From positions 1,854 through 65,853 of the forward strand of contig NW_022985170.1 in assembly GCF_010093535.1 (NCBI RefSeq): a DNA stretch of 64,000 nucleotides, in the 5' to 3' direction. Source of the stretch: Lindgomyces ingoldianus. Taxonomy: Eukaryota; Ascomycota; Dothideomycetes; Pleosporales; Lindgomycetaceae. Shown piece by piece: positions 21,730-33,603 of this stretch. The stretch's first letter is position 1. Every line of letters starts with the position of its first letter. The notes under the pieces were generated by a model, which did no database searches, had not been told where the DNA came from, and worked only from the letters and a program-made list of their open reading frames with translations. The position numbers were made by a program, and so were the translations under genes.

Positions 21730-23344
21730 CTAAGCTTTTATCCCCAGCCCATAACCCTTATAAAAGCCCCTCGATAACGTCAATACCACCGCCCCACCCA
21801 ACAACATAGTCCCCCCAAACACCCACACTGCATTATACCCACTGGCATCCAATATCGCGCCCCCAATCGGAGTCCCAATCAACAACCCCAATGCTATACA
21901 CGCAAAACTCTGCCCCAGTCTTGTGCCAATTTTATGTCTGGCATCGAGGCTCAAATGCACGATAATCGTCGGCGGTAACGAAACAAACGTTCCAGAAAAG
22001 AAACCGTAGAATCCGATCAGCACAATAAGACCCGCAGACGTGTCCGCAGTGATGAAGCAGAAACAGAGAATTCCAGACACGAGGGTACAAGGAATAACGA
22101 CGTTGTAGGGGCCGACTTTATCGGCGAGCCAATTGGGGATGATGCGGCCAAAGACAGAGGTCGAGTTCATGACAGCGAGGAGGTAAAAGGCCAGATCGGG
22201 CGACACGATGTGTTGTTCGATGGCATAGACTTGGGAGTAGAAGAATGGCATGTAGAGGCCGACGAAGCCGAGGAAGAAACCTAAGCAGTGGAAGGTGTAG
22301 GGGAGGAGTTTGAAGGCGGCGAGGTCGAGGAGAGAACGCTTTTTGGCGGGAAGGACGCGCACGCGCATGCAAGCGTTCGGGATGACCATGGTGCCAAGGA
22401 TTATGAAGCCGATGACGCGAGTTGTCCACCCGAATCCGATTTGGGGGAGGAGTTTGTGGAAGACTATAGGGTAGATGACACCACCTATACAAGATCAGAA
22501 TGTATCCTAGACTAGAAGGCGTGGGATTACTGACCTAGAGAGCTGCCAGCTGCCGCAATTCCAACGGCCGTGGCAACCTTTGTACTGAAATACGTACTCA
22601 AGATTGCAACACTAGGGACAAATAGCGCACCGCACCCAATGCCAATGCAGAATGCCTGCGCCAAAAGTACTTGGTAGTACTCTTTGCATAGACTGAGCAT
22701 CATCTGACCAAGGACGAGCATAAAGGAGCCACTAACGAGAAGAATGCGGAAGTGCCCGGCATCGTAGACTGGACCTGTGATGGCTCCGACGATGAGCAGC
22801 AAGAAGGCCTGAGTGGAGCCAATCCATGAAATTGCGGAAGGGGTGGAGTCTGGAAGGAGGTCGGTTTCGTAGTAGGTCTGATATGAGCCGAAGGTATTTA
22901 TTATTCCCCTGTGTATATATGTTAAGAACTTCTCATAAGCAAGACGACGTGATAGGGATAAGAGAATGAAGTCTCATATCGGCTATCGCCTTCATCCTTC
23001 ATTGTCGAAGAATGGACCTACCAAGAATTAAAGAATAAAAAGAAAGCCCCTAAAACCTGCAACCAGGCCCAAAACCCACCATCTGGTATCGCCGCCACAT
23101 TGTTCACGCTCGGTTGCTTCGATTCCACCGGCTCTAAACCCCCAGTCGGGTTCGTGCTATCAGTCACATGATCGTTCCTCTCTTCCTCTGCATCTACATT
23201 CTCAACTTCATCGCGGGAGTAGCTCTGTATTGAATCTGAGGATTCTGAGGGCTGCTTTTCGGGTTTCTCGTCGTAAGCCGTTGACCGGATATCGTCGTTG
23301 ACAGATAAACGTGAGGTTTCATTAAGATTCCTCGCACGGCCCAT
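21730..23344 (-). CDS. MFS transporter, monocarboxylate-permease-like
   Basis: A plasma-membrane major-facilitator transporter of the fungal monocarboxylate-porter (Mch/MCT, SLC16-like) group. Three exons join in frame: 23344-23022, 22908-22535 and 22484-21730, giving 483 residues; introns are 113 and 50 bp. A hydrophilic, acidic N-terminus of about 80 residues precedes the conserved IPDGGFWAWLQVLGAFFLF opening of this group, which continues across intron 1 as NSWGIINTFGSYQTYY. About twelve hydrophobic segments follow, including QAFLLLIVGAITGPVYDAG and CLGFFLGFVGLYMPFFYSQ. The substrate cannot be told from sequence: yeast Mch proteins do not all carry monocarboxylates (Mch5 moves riboflavin). 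No biosynthetic genes surround it. Confidence 0.9.
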
Positions 23345-24568
23345 CGTTTTTTGGTCGGTCTCGCGAGCACAACGTGATTGTGCGACCCGGTTGGTTGGCG
23401 TTTGACCCGATTCGGTGGGACAGGTTTCCGTAAGCCAGGAACTGATGACTGCGATATGTGGTCTAATGTTGTACCGAGATAATGAAATCGAAGATCACAA
23501 GATATTAAGAACAGCGAAAACACGGAAGAAAAAATTGAAGGATAGGGTGGGGAAGAGCTGGGAGAGCCAGGGGAGAACCGGGTGAGAACCGGCATGGTGG
23601 TGGCCATTAATAATTGAAAAGAAAGGCACAGCAACGATAGAGGAGCGGCACTTCGCTGTGTTGAGACCGCGAAACATCCCCGAGCAGACACGCACCTTGC
23701 CTAATTAACACCAGTGGCCTAGCCGATCATCCGGAAGGAAATGCTCAGGAACGTGACCAAGGCTTTTAAGGCCGCACAAAATCCGCCTCGTACGAGGGCT
23801 TAGTCCATGTAAAGCAAGGACATTAGCCGCATATAGTAATTCGAACGGAAGGGGTATCGTAATCAAAGAGGAAAGCTCCATAAATCTTCGTAACAAAAGG
23901 AGTGGTATGGACGGATTTCTTCAATCCTCATCAGGACATGACGGAGAAACATCGGATATAGCGAACGCGAAATCGGACTTAATACAGTACGCACAACTCC
24001 GAGTAAGATTTTGAACAGAACTAGGATTTGGTACATGAAGGTGTATTCGCTAAGTGCATGTTGACTATCTACTTAGGATGAATTCCAAATACAAACCCAA
24101 TGTCAAAAGATTCTCCTGAAATGGCACTTCGAGGATAGTAAGAGAGAGGCAATCAGAGTCTCTATGACCCGCTAATGCAAGTTGAAGCGAATAAGAAAAA
24201 GTCAATGCCAAGTAAGTGATATACAGTACAACCCGTGTCTCGTGCCATCATAGACCTTGAAAAAACACAAATTTTAAATATAAAGAAGGGGGTATGCTAC
24301 CTCATGCCGTACTTTTTTAGGGACCGCAATGCCTACACTCATCACGGTGCTGCCTTTTCGAAGGGAAACCATTGTGCCACCTGGACCGGCCAACGCCAAT
24401 GCAACGCCCTTGCCGCTCGCTATGCAGAATAGAAAGTAAATACCTAACCGGACTTAACTGTTGAAGCCGCTCAAAACCCAACCAACAAAATTCGATCCCA
24501 AGACAAGCCGGTATATTGTCCCACGTGTGTCTCAGTATTGCGCATGAACAGGTGTGTTCGAGGCGCAC
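23345..24568. other. Intergenic interval, transporter promoter side
   Basis: Presumed promoter and 5'-UTR of the transporter, then the 3' flank of the BTB-like gene. Frames are short and overlap on both strands. No RNA gene or repeat recognised. Confidence 0.5.
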
Positions 24569-26815
24569 CTAAACATGACTCGTTACGCGATTCTCTGTAA
24601 GTTTGTACCCAGAGCTGTGTTCTGAAGAGGATTCGACCCGTTCCTCCCAGTATAAATTCTCCAGGAGCGCCTCTAATAAGGTGCCGTCCTGTGCTGGCCT
24701 GATCTGATGCCTCAAGGCTTTCCTACGACGATTTTCGCGCTCCTCAACCGTGGCCCGCATAACCTGTACCACTACACTCCAGCCAAGCCGATTGGCAAGA
24801 GTGGGGTGATTGAACAGGTATTCGAGTACAGGTAAAGGCAGAGAGAAGATAACACTAGAGAGAATCTTGGTAATGTAGGTTGGCTGCATGTCATCCTCAG
24901 GTGGAACATCTCCGAACCGGATCTTGCTCAAACGTGGATTATGCGTGGGGTGCCGAAGTTCGACAACGCTTGGTATTCTCGGTTTTTGGCTCAGCTCGGG
25001 CGCGAGAGTGAACAGCTGGAAGTCGACAGGGAAGTTATAGGCGAGCCAGTCAATGACGTCGTACAACAAGGGAGTCTTGTAGGAACCATATGTGCCTCGG
25101 TGGTTTTGGTTATGAGCAGTCATATTATGACGGGAAGACGACGGCTCATTAGCGAAGGGCATGCCTCCTCCAAGAGCTAAGCAAAGAGCTTGGTCGAACG
25201 TATCCCATCGCAACAAGGCTTTGGCAATTTCAGCTCCGCGGACCGTCATACTATGTAGTTGGAGCACTTCGCCTGCAGCTGCATAGCTCAAGGCCTGATT
25301 CATGCGCTTGCGAGCCTCTCCGAATGTAGACGCTTGTTCTCCGTCGGTATGATACGGTTGCAGTCCATAGAGGAAAGAGTCAAGGGACAACAACGGGGAT
25401 CCGTACAAAATTTTGATAGATTCAGTGAGGGCCTCGGCAGTGACTGTCTTGTTAGAGATGAAGATGTCGATTAAGGCCCGCGAGTCTTTTGATCTTAGAA
25501 CTGGAGTCGCAGAACGAATCGCGGTGGCAATAGCCCGACTTCGAGCCACCACGATGCCGTGAACAGGCAAGGATATGAGCTTAGCGCCATCCGAGTGTAT
25601 CTGCAGGATATAATCGGCATACTCAGGATTTCCAAATTGTGATGACAAGTAAGCGGCGAGCTCGAATGGTGTGTCTTCAAGCTTAGTATCCACAACGGGG
25701 ATGCTGGCACCATTCTGGAAGGGAATCACATGAGAGTCGCCGCCGTGCTCTGAACCGATGTCTCCAGGCTGAGACTTGGTAGGCGAGAGCGTGGGAGATT
25801 TTGGAGTGTGGCTGGTACCATTTGTGGCAACTGGTGCGCGAGGGGGTAAATGACCCTGGTACACACCGTGGAGTGCAGCATGGTCAGCAAAGGATGGAGC
25901 ATGGTAATCTCTGCCGTGACCGTAGAGAGCGTCTGGTGGTGCCATAGTATATGCAGGATACAGCCATGGTGCTGCGGCGTCTGAGGGGTGATGCGCATGG
26001 CCTGGATAGAAGGGCGAAGCGAATTGTGGAGATGCAAATCCAGGAGCAGGGCGGGGAATATACTGCTGAGGGCGCACCTCAGGCTCAGCTTCATGCGGAG
26101 TAGAAGGCATGGCGGGAGACTCTTGAGCAGCGCCAAAGACAATACCTTCAAGGCTCGGTTGTGGGCGGTGGGAGTGAACGTTGGTTGAAGCATGTACGGG
26201 AGACACATGGGCAGCTTCGTAGGTAGTCGCCTGAGCGGTGGATCTCTCAGAAGGGTAGAAGGGGGGAGGAAACTGTGCAGGCGGGGTAGCTGTAGGGTGG
26301 GTGCCGTTCATAGCGATAGTGTTCTGTTCGACAGAAGAGGTAGAAGACACGTCGTCGACGGCGGTTTGCTCTTCCTCTACACTAGGAGCTGCAAATTATT
26401 GGGTCAGATCGTGTCTCAGAGTGTGATTAGGGTGGCTGGGAGAAGAAGACGAACCTCGGGTATGAAGCGGCTCCTCAGCGTCATGGAGTCGAGCTTCCGA
26501 TGGTGAGCTTGCAAGCACCTCTTCCTCGGAGCCGGCACTGTTGATAGCAGATGCTTTAGACTCAGGTGTAAGAGGCGCTTGCATACCTCCAGTGGCCTGA
26601 TCATTGTCCTTCTTCTCCGTCAAAGCATGCAGGTGCGACTCCTGCGTCTCTTGGCTCACCGCTGTAGGTTCGGCCACTGTCTCCTCGGGAGTAATTGGGC
26701 GCGTTGACGGCGGGGCACGAGAGAGCGCCAATGGCACGGCAGGAATAATGCGAGGGATGGTCCGCTGTGCTCTCTTTTGCGAAGGCCCAGCGGTGTCGAG
26801 GATGTTTGGCGCCAT
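24569..26815 (-). CDS. BTB/POZ-like disordered protein
   Basis: Two exons, 26815-26455 and 26388-24569, join across a 66-bp intron (donor GTTCGT, acceptor TTTGCAG) to give 726 residues. Residues 1 to about 340 are low complexity and rich in Pro, Ser, Thr, His and Ala. A folded region then begins with FELAAYLSSQFGNPEYADYI and VHGIVVARSRAIATAI. Its spacing and hydrophobic pattern resemble a degenerate fungal BTB/POZ domain, where the peptide after the first strand covers the part displayed in adaptor proteins. Helical sequence follows (GEVLQLHSMTVRGAEIAKAL, then LPLPVLEYLFNHPTLANRLG) up to TENRVTSHV. Such proteins are common in Pezizomycotina and mostly uncharacterised; a nuclear or cytoplasmic scaffold role is inference. 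Confidence 0.75.
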
Positions 26816-27990
26816 GGTGGGCGGACTTGGTACGATTGGGGGGAGGCGGCAGCGGCTCCAAGATAATTGCGCCTGAAGGTGCCGATGCCAATTATCCTGG
26901 AGCGCACTGAGGATGAAGGAATGCGGGGACGGCTGGAGAGGGTGGAGGGTGTTTGGCCAATGTTGATGTGGGGATAATGACGGAGTTGGAGCTTTTCAAA
27001 AAGATTACTAAGCGGTTCCACACTAGTAAGTTATTGTTTCTTGGAGACACCCTGTCGAACAACCTGGAATCCCATGGATTCAATATACCACGCGCCACCC
27101 ATCCACACGGAGAGTCAGATGGACAGAAGTAAGACTCAGTGCTCTTCCCTAGAAGTTCCCTTAGTAGTCCCAATTCCGCTCCCTGGTTCAGGACGAACCT
27201 GAGCTATCCTTCCGCCCTGTCGCAAACTATGGAACATGGTCAGGGCCGGCTTAGTCTAATCATTCTATTGCTAGAATTGATCTACTAAACACCTTTAGAA
27301 GAACTCCGAGAGGAATAAGGTTCCTTATTCTCAGTTAGATCCTAACCTGTTCTGCTACATGTACTCCCACGCAGTCATTCTTCTCATACTCTCCTCACTC
27401 CAGTATGGGCTTAAAAGCCCAGTTTCTCTTTGCCTAATTCCCTATCGCTCACGGACAGCAGTCAGATAGTTGAGTCTACGTCATATCCTCCTAACTCAGC
27501 AAGTGCTCTAGAGAGCGCGACTTCCATCTTCCCACATCCCGGTCTTTCAACCATGTCTTACCCTTCACCAAGTCTCTGTCGTCTTACAACAGCCTTTCTA
27601 GCCATGAATTAAACCGCTTGTCCAAGTTGGAACCTATTACAAATGCCCCTCACTTGTGCTTCCGGCTATTCTTATGTACTCGCTCTTTCTTCTTCCTTAT
27701 GACCCGAATAGTTTCTCTCTTTCTTTTATATCTGTCTTCCATACTTCAGCGTCACTTCCGCCCTCTTTTACCTTACCCCAGCCTAACTCCTTCCCCGAGA
27801 TCGTCGAACCAGAAGAGCCAACACGTAGCGTGGCTGCTCTGACACCATGTTTACCTCCTCCGCGGCATACTTCTTCCATGACTACCATTCCCTTGCTATC
27901 TTCACGCTACAGCCTCCTACGCGCGCACAATTTCCCCACCAACATCCCTATATCCCTAGATAGTATATCATCGACCCATAACAGACGACC
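26816..27990. other. Divergent intergenic interval
   Basis: Lies between the starts of the BTB-like gene (-) and the 870-residue gene (+), so it should hold both promoters. The part before 27991 is strongly pyrimidine-rich (CT tracts around 27660-27960), usual for fungal 5' regions. A frame from 27656 overlaps the downstream gene out of frame and might act as upstream reading frames; I do not call it a gene. Confidence 0.5.
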
Positions 27991-30603
27991 ATGGCCCATG
28001 GCCAGCTGCCACCAATCGGCCACGAAAGGAACCTCACCCGCCAACGACAAGCACCTCCACGACCACAAAAAGACGCCCGGTGTCGTGATTGCCGAGTACG
28101 GAATACCCCGTCGAACTCAGCCGTGTTTTCTCGAGAAGCATGTCCGCATAAGCGGGAGTTCGCTCCGTCGGGTCGGTCACCTTCCCACGTGCTTGAACGT
28201 AGGAGAATGTGTACTGAGACCGGAACAGTAAACCGCTTCAGCATCCTAGCGGAACTCGATCAGCACGCCAACCATACCAAGTGGAACTTCGACTTCCTCC
28301 AGACTCCGCATACTAGCGCTCGCAGACGCGGTAAGCGTGGCGGGAAGACCTCGAAGCCAAAGTTTGTAAGGCAGCAACCATATGAGGCTCCGAAGAGCGA
28401 GAGAGAAAGTATTGAGGAGCTGTGCAAGAAGATGGCAGGATTGTGTCTGGATGACAAAGAATCGAGTAATACTGGCGCTACTTCGCGGATCTCAACTGAT
28501 GCTTGCAATGGAAGACGACAGAATGATTTTAGGCGCACCTTCGACGAGGTCAGACATCACTGGATTCCTCAATTCCGACCGAACTCGAATACCGCGCACC
28601 CTTCTATGCCAACAGCGCCAAGCAAGGCAGTCAATAATAACAGAATCAACCTCCTCTTGCGACCGGAACGATGTATGACTCACACTAATAGCCCCCCTCC
28701 ATCGTTGAACACTCCCTTAGAATCGGCAGAGGTGAGGCGCAAAGAGTCACGCTTCTTCCCCTTGTCAGCCTTTCTCACATCACCGGAGCCTACAGCTACT
28801 CGTCACTCTACGTCACCACGCCTAAATACCTCGAATCCTATCAGACCCTCCATTCCAAAGAAGCCACTCTCCCTAGTCGCCCAAACAATTGCACAGAAGG
28901 CAGCAGCGTCGGCTGCATGCCGTGCCCTTACTGTACACAAGAAGTCAATAGCAGGGCACATTTCGAGGCCCGTATCGCCATCTCCTTTAGCGCTGAACTC
29001 TACCCCCTTCCTACCAACATATGCCCTGAGCGTGGCACCAGCAATTTCATCAGTGACATCTCCATTCACACCACTCGCAATAACACCTCCATTCACAGCA
29101 TCGCCCAACCTGACAACGTCTCCCGCAGTCTCAACCGTTCCACCCGAGACAGGTTCGCCTTCAATTATCTCTGCACCACGGATACTATCGCCTGGACCAT
29201 GCGGGATGCCGCCTGCGCTGCCGCCACGCCCACAGCCCCCAAATCCCCCGTCTCCAATACAGAACTGCCCACTAATTCAATTGCCCTCTATTCCGGCCTC
29301 ACTTGCATCCGCACCTCTAGTCTCGCCGCGCATTCAATGGCCCGAGACGCCAGCTTCATTTCCCACTACCTCTCCAATCCTAACCCCAACCCCAACCTCT
29401 TCTGTATATCCAACTCCGCCGCCTCCAAGGCGTATCCCAGGTCTACTCCCCGCATCACTGTGTCTCACGAAACCCGCGCCCGAACCCATTGTTTCTTCAG
29501 CTCAAGATGTCGCTATCCCTTTTCCACTCCCGAGCGAACCAAGTCTACCCATAGAGCTCTCAGATCAAATTCGCAAAAATCTAAAGGAATACTTGGAAAT
29601 GGGGCACGCGAATCCATGCTGGTGTACCTCGCACTCAGGCTCTCAGATACAGATCAAGATGCAGCATATCCATCCAGCGTCAAGACCTACCAATGGTCAA
29701 GAATACGAAGCCAAACTCCCAGTGCCGACTTCTACACCAATCACTAGCATCAAAACTAGCATCAAAACTAGCATCAACATCAACACCCACCCCCAAGCAC
29801 AAACACAACCTCTAGCAGATACGCCCATTCCTAAGAGTCCAGCCCTACAGGCTACAGTCACGGAACATGATGCTTCAGACCTCGACTCCGTAACTCTCAT
29901 TTCTTCGCCTATAGATTCGGATTTTCTGACTCCGTCACACTCGCCATCGGCAATAGATTCTGATTTCGAGGATCTATCGCGATACGAAGACTCGGTTTCA
30001 TCCTCAAGGAGCGAGAGTGGTGGTGAAGATGAGTGGATGGTTGTGGTGCCAGAGAAGGGATATGAGAAACCCCATGCAATGAAATCGATGCCAGGAGGTA
30101 TTCCAGGAAAAGGAGATGTTGGCATGCCAAAGGAGAGTGAGCAGAAAGATATGGAGGGAGTTGGAGGCAGAGAGCAGTGTGATAATCCGTGGTGCGACAT
30201 GACTATGATAGTCATCGACTCTTCTTCGACTTCGCTAGAGGATGGTGACGAAGCGGTAAAGATTTCATTTTCACCAGTCGAACTCACGGTACCGAATGCA
30301 GCCCCTGGTAGTGCAACCTCAAGCACTTGTAACGTTAGAGGCGCCCCAGATTCCTCCTCCTCTCCTGTTCCAATCCCACGGGAAGCGCCAGCACCCTCTC
30401 CCACGCCCACAAACACTGTTCAGAACAAGTGCACGCAATGCGAAACCTGCACCTGCGCATGCACAGTACCAACAGCAGCAACCCCCATAACTGCAACATT
30501 AAACTCTAGACTAGACGACTGGCCCAGCCTTCAAGAGGCCATGGTCAGCATTCAGAGAACCAGGAGGGCTTCTTTGCAGAAAAAGAAGAAAAAAGTTGCC
30601 TGA
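27991..30603 (+). CDS. Large disordered Pro/Ser/Thr-rich protein
   Basis: An uninterrupted 870-codon frame with no recognisable catalytic domain. The N-terminus has scattered cysteines (RCRDCRVRNT, REACPHKREF) and then RFSILAELDQHANHTKWNFD. A long Pro/Ser/Thr region covers about residues 170-560, with a short SIKTSIKTSINI repeat near 585. Acidic, Ser-rich blocks follow (SSPIDSDFLTPSHSPSAIDS; SESGGEDEWMVVV). Near the C-terminus are a Cys cluster (KCTQCETCTCAC), LDDWPSLQEAMVSIQRTRR and a basic tail KKKKKVA. The short ordered islands at both ends inside disorder look like binding motifs. An uninterrupted frame of this length, with sensible islands, argues that the gene is real; function unknown. 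Confidence 0.7.
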   Translation: MAHGQLPPIGHERNLTRQRQAPPRPQKDARCRDCRVRNTPSNSAVFSREACPHKREFAPSGRSPSHVLERRRMCTETGTVNRFSILAELDQHANHTKWNFDFLQTPHTSARRRGKRGGKTSKPKFVRQQPYEAPKSERESIEELCKKMAGLCLDDKESSNTGATSRISTDACNGRRQNDFRRTFDEVRHHWIPQFRPNSNTAHPSMPTAPSKAVNNNRINLLLRPERCMTHTNSPPPSLNTPLESAEVRRKESRFFPLSAFLTSPEPTATRHSTSPRLNTSNPIRPSIPKKPLSLVAQTIAQKAAASAACRALTVHKKSIAGHISRPVSPSPLALNSTPFLPTYALSVAPAISSVTSPFTPLAITPPFTASPNLTTSPAVSTVPPETGSPSIISAPRILSPGPCGMPPALPPRPQPPNPPSPIQNCPLIQLPSIPASLASAPLVSPRIQWPETPASFPTTSPILTPTPTSSVYPTPPPPRRIPGLLPASLCLTKPAPEPIVSSAQDVAIPFPLPSEPSLPIELSDQIRKNLKEYLEMGHANPCWCTSHSGSQIQIKMQHIHPASRPTNGQEYEAKLPVPTSTPITSIKTSIKTSININTHPQAQTQPLADTPIPKSPALQATVTEHDASDLDSVTLISSPIDSDFLTPSHSPSAIDSDFEDLSRYEDSVSSSRSESGGEDEWMVVVPEKGYEKPHAMKSMPGGIPGKGDVGMPKESEQKDMEGVGGREQCDNPWCDMTMIVIDSSSTSLEDGDEAVKISFSPVELTVPNAAPGSATSSTCNVRGAPDSSSSPVPIPREAPAPSPTPTNTVQNKCTQCETCTCACTVPTAATPITATLNSRLDDWPSLQEAMVSIQRTRRASLQKKKKKVA

Positions 30604-31451
30604 TGGCGTACTCGGGTGTAATGAGCTTGAGGGTTGAGTATTCCTGTGTGTAGGTAGAGAAGTGACATTAACTATAGAGAATAGAGAATTGAGAATTGAG
30701 CTTGGGCAGACCGAACTGGGTGGGTGTATATTTTCTTTCCTGTCTATTGACGGGATGTCCCTACCAGTCAGTCTTGATTGCTGTTTAACCATAACCCGGT
30801 TGGCTAGTTTATTTCAGTTTGTTTCGGTAATAGTGCAAACTGGCAGGGCCCTGTTTGACCATGAGGAGAGTGGGGAGTGAGATTGAGACTAAGATTGAGG
30901 TTAACTCAAAGGGATGATTTGTTAGACTGTCTTCTAAGTATTCCCTGGGTTGTTTCCGTGTCCGTGTTTATTTTTCTAGCGGTTTCCCTCCAAAACACCG
31001 CTCTCTTTCCTTTCTTTAGACCCTTCAACCTAGATGGCACTTGAAGCCAACGTGCTTCCTGTATGATCTCTCACCCCCATAACATCCCCCATTCCCTTTC
31101 CATTCATCTATCCACTAACCTATCTACAATCCAATCCTATTACTCGGCCTCCTCTACAACTTTCTGCACGTTCCCAGACCAAGCCCTCGGTCATACCATC
31201 TCCATCCGCCCAACCCTCCCTCCACGATTCCACTAAACCCGCCGATATTCGTCGTAGCAGATACTAGAAATGAGTACACGCATTTCGTAAACGATGTCTT
31301 GGAATTTCAGAGTTGTTGCGAGTGTAGGGACACCATATTCAGTATGTAGCCTGAGAACCTGGATTCCAGAATTTCTTCGCGGGAGTTAGTGTGGCGTCTG
31401 ACGATAGATAGACGAGGTTGTTGTTATTGTCGTGGGTGGTGGAAGTTTGCG
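30604..31451. other. Intergenic interval with faint coding traces
   Basis: The presumed 3'-UTR of the disordered-protein gene, then plus-strand traces such as FVVADTRNEYTHFVNDVLEF near 31250, interrupted by stops. No continuous gene model could be built. Confidence 0.4.
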
Positions 31452-32352
31452 TTATGGTAGCGTAATCCTCTCTTTCCTCGATTCTAGATCGTTGCGGACG
31501 AAGACAACATTATCTCCGTGGAACAACACAACACTAAAACACCTCCCCCAGATTCAACAAATACCCCCAAACAACAAATCGCCAAGGTCCTACACCCGCT
31601 CTTACCATATCCCAAGACCCGCTAGTCTCTCCCCAGACATGTGCATTCCAATTTCTCTCCCTGCCACACGTACCCACCATCACTAGCTCCATTCCCAACA
31701 TGCGGAAGTTTGGGGTGAAGGTCCCAGCAGGCACGTTTTCCGCCCAGTATAGCTCTTGTGCGAAGACCATGGTTCCAACGCGGGACGGGAAGATTTCGTC
31801 GTTTGGATAGGTTGGATGCTTGGGGTTAGGGTGTATGTTCTGTTGATTGCCGTGGTGGTTATGGTCAAGGTTGTGGTCTCGAAGGATCGTTGAGAGGAGA
31901 GAGTCAAGTTGATTCTTGCACTCTCGTTCATCCATGTTCATATGACGATATACAGACACATGGCAATCTTGCTGGACGTCGCAAACGAATTCTCTAGATA
32001 CCATGTTCCATTTGGCCACATGGCAACGAAGAATACTCATTGTGCGGCGGTGCTGCCGCCTGCGGTTCCGCGGCTAAGGACGATGGCGAGACTGGTACGG
32101 CCGTCTTGGGATATACCGTCGAAGAGTCAGTCTCAATTGCTGTAGTGTTGAAGGAGGGGAGTATGGGGCTGCCGAGGGTGGACAGGGGTTTGGAGGTTAT
32201 GGGGACGGCGGTGTTGAAGTAGTGGTTTGGAAGGGAGGTTTGTGTGGTGCAGGTAAGGTCGGGGTCATGGTGGGATGATGCTGGTAGGGAGAGAGGGAGG
32301 GGGAAAATGAAGGAGGAAAGGAATTATGGGATATGTTGAGTGTGAAACGCAT
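31452..32352 (-). pseudogene. Frame-broken secreted-protein remnant
   Basis: A minus-strand relic. From 32352 the sequence starts MRFTLNIS; one base off, a leader-like FIFPLPLSLPASS appears, followed by DLTCTTQTSLPNHYFNTAVP and a Ser/Pro linker to SSLPCGQMEHGI and a stop at 31994. Another frame reads through the same place as CHVAKWNMVSREFVCDVQQD and stays open to 31534 (NVPAGTFTPNFRML, GTCGRERNWNAHVWGE). Beyond it a third frame gives VVLFHGDNVVFVRNDLESRK and stops at 31452. One GTAAGA donor near 31607 could explain the last change, but no splice pair explains the earlier ones. The leader and cysteines suggest an exported protein; the family is unknown. Confidence 0.45.
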
Positions 32353-33081
32353 GATGGGAGGGTAAGAATTTGGTAGAAGAGATCCAGAAAGTTGATAGAA
32401 GGAGGGCAGGAAACTAGAAACAGAAAACCATCGAGCTTTGTACATCTACAAACCCTCGAGGTCTGTCTTTGTCAGCTAGTCTACCCACTGAAAAGAGGCC
32501 ATGCGAGGAGCCAACAGCAACAGTACCTTGAAATCCCAACTGCTCCTCACGCTGAGTCCACGGTTTCCACGAAGCCATCCCTGCGAAATCTGGGGTTGCA
32601 GGAGATTTCCTTAGGATCTTCGCTAAGATCCTTACCTCTTTGATTAGCAGCGCAAGAAATTCAAAATATCGGAGATCTCACATACTGCTTTGATTTAATG
32701 CGTGATGTGATGTTTGTGGACGTACTGAATATACGCGCTAACCTTGATGTGGAGGGAGGGCATCCTTGCAAGAATACCCTACCTAGACCTGAATCGTTCG
32801 AAAGACCCACCGTCCACGCGGCAGAGGAGAATCGAGACAAAGTCGATTTGGATAAATATGTTAGAGGCGCATCGAAGTCGATGTATGTCTCCCGCTCTTC
32901 CTTTCATGCAGATAGTACAGTACCATAGCTCGCAAGCCAGCTTTCCTTTCACCATCTTCAATGCGACGACCGTAGTCATAGGGCGACAACATTCAGCCTT
33001 GATCCATAATGGTCTACAAAGGAGAATTGGAAGCGTGTTGTGGAGCTGGGTGTACTTTGCCTGGCGTTGAAATGTGTTTGA
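32353..33081. other. Intergenic interval
   Basis: Overlapping frames up to about 136 codons occur on both strands around 32744-33189. The minus frame is extended by the adjoining hexamer repeat. Neither shows a motif or a partner exon. Confidence 0.4.
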
Positions 33082-33603
33082 ATGCTTCAACTTGAAGCAC
33101 AGGCGCAGGCGCAGGCGCAGGCGCAGGCGCAGGCACAGGCAGAAGAACAAGAACACAAACACAAACCCTCCTCCCAGGACCGGGATCAATCTCTAGCAGC
33201 GAGGACGACACCGACAGTCGTCACCACCTCTACCTCCTCAAATCAAAAACCGCTTCCGGCATCCGCCACCTCCTCGATTACATGCACGTATTTAACAGCA
33301 CCGTCTATAGTCTCTGGAACACCCTCTAACTACAGCTCTAGTTCCACCTCCATATCTGTATCTACCATCAAGAAAAAAAAAAAGGCAAGGTTACAAGTAC
33401 CCATATCCACCACCTTCCACGCCCCCCAAGCGATATCCTCTGGATGATGGGTGATTCACGGGATTTGATGCACTAGCCTAAGACTAGCTACCAGTGCTAG
33501 TATCAGCGACAGTGATGGCCGAGGTGGAAATAAGAATGCGAATAGTGGCCATAGTAGTGTTAGACTTTTAAACGGACTAGGATTGGGGCTGCAAGAAGGC
33601 TAG
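33082..33603 (+). pseudogene. Repeat-bearing coding remnant
   Basis: Plus-strand sequence that starts with an Ala-Gln repeat (EAQAQAQAQ) and is protein-like in changing frames: SRHHLYLLKSKTASGIRHLL followed by DYMHVFNSTVYSLWNTL and a stop; later PPSDILWMMGDSRDLMH; finally TSASISDSDGRGGNKNANSG to GLGLQEG and stop at 33603. No single frame or plausible splice chain covers all pieces. It could be a decayed gene or a low-complexity gene with introns I cannot place. Confidence 0.35.
33098..33141. repeat. GCGCAG hexanucleotide microsatellite
   Basis: About seven copies of AGGCGC, slightly imperfect at both ends. In the plus frame it encodes alternating Ala-Gln; in the minus frame Leu-Arg. Confidence 0.9.

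Noticed and set aside
28917..29747. A 276-codon frame overlapping the 870-residue gene on the same strand
   Set aside because: Rich in Thr/Asn/Ser without ordered parts, an out-of-frame shadow of a Pro/Ser-rich coding region.
29697..30416. A 239-codon minus-strand frame
   Set aside because: Antisense of the acidic, Ser-rich end of the disordered-protein gene; its Gly/Val/Met runs mirror that composition.
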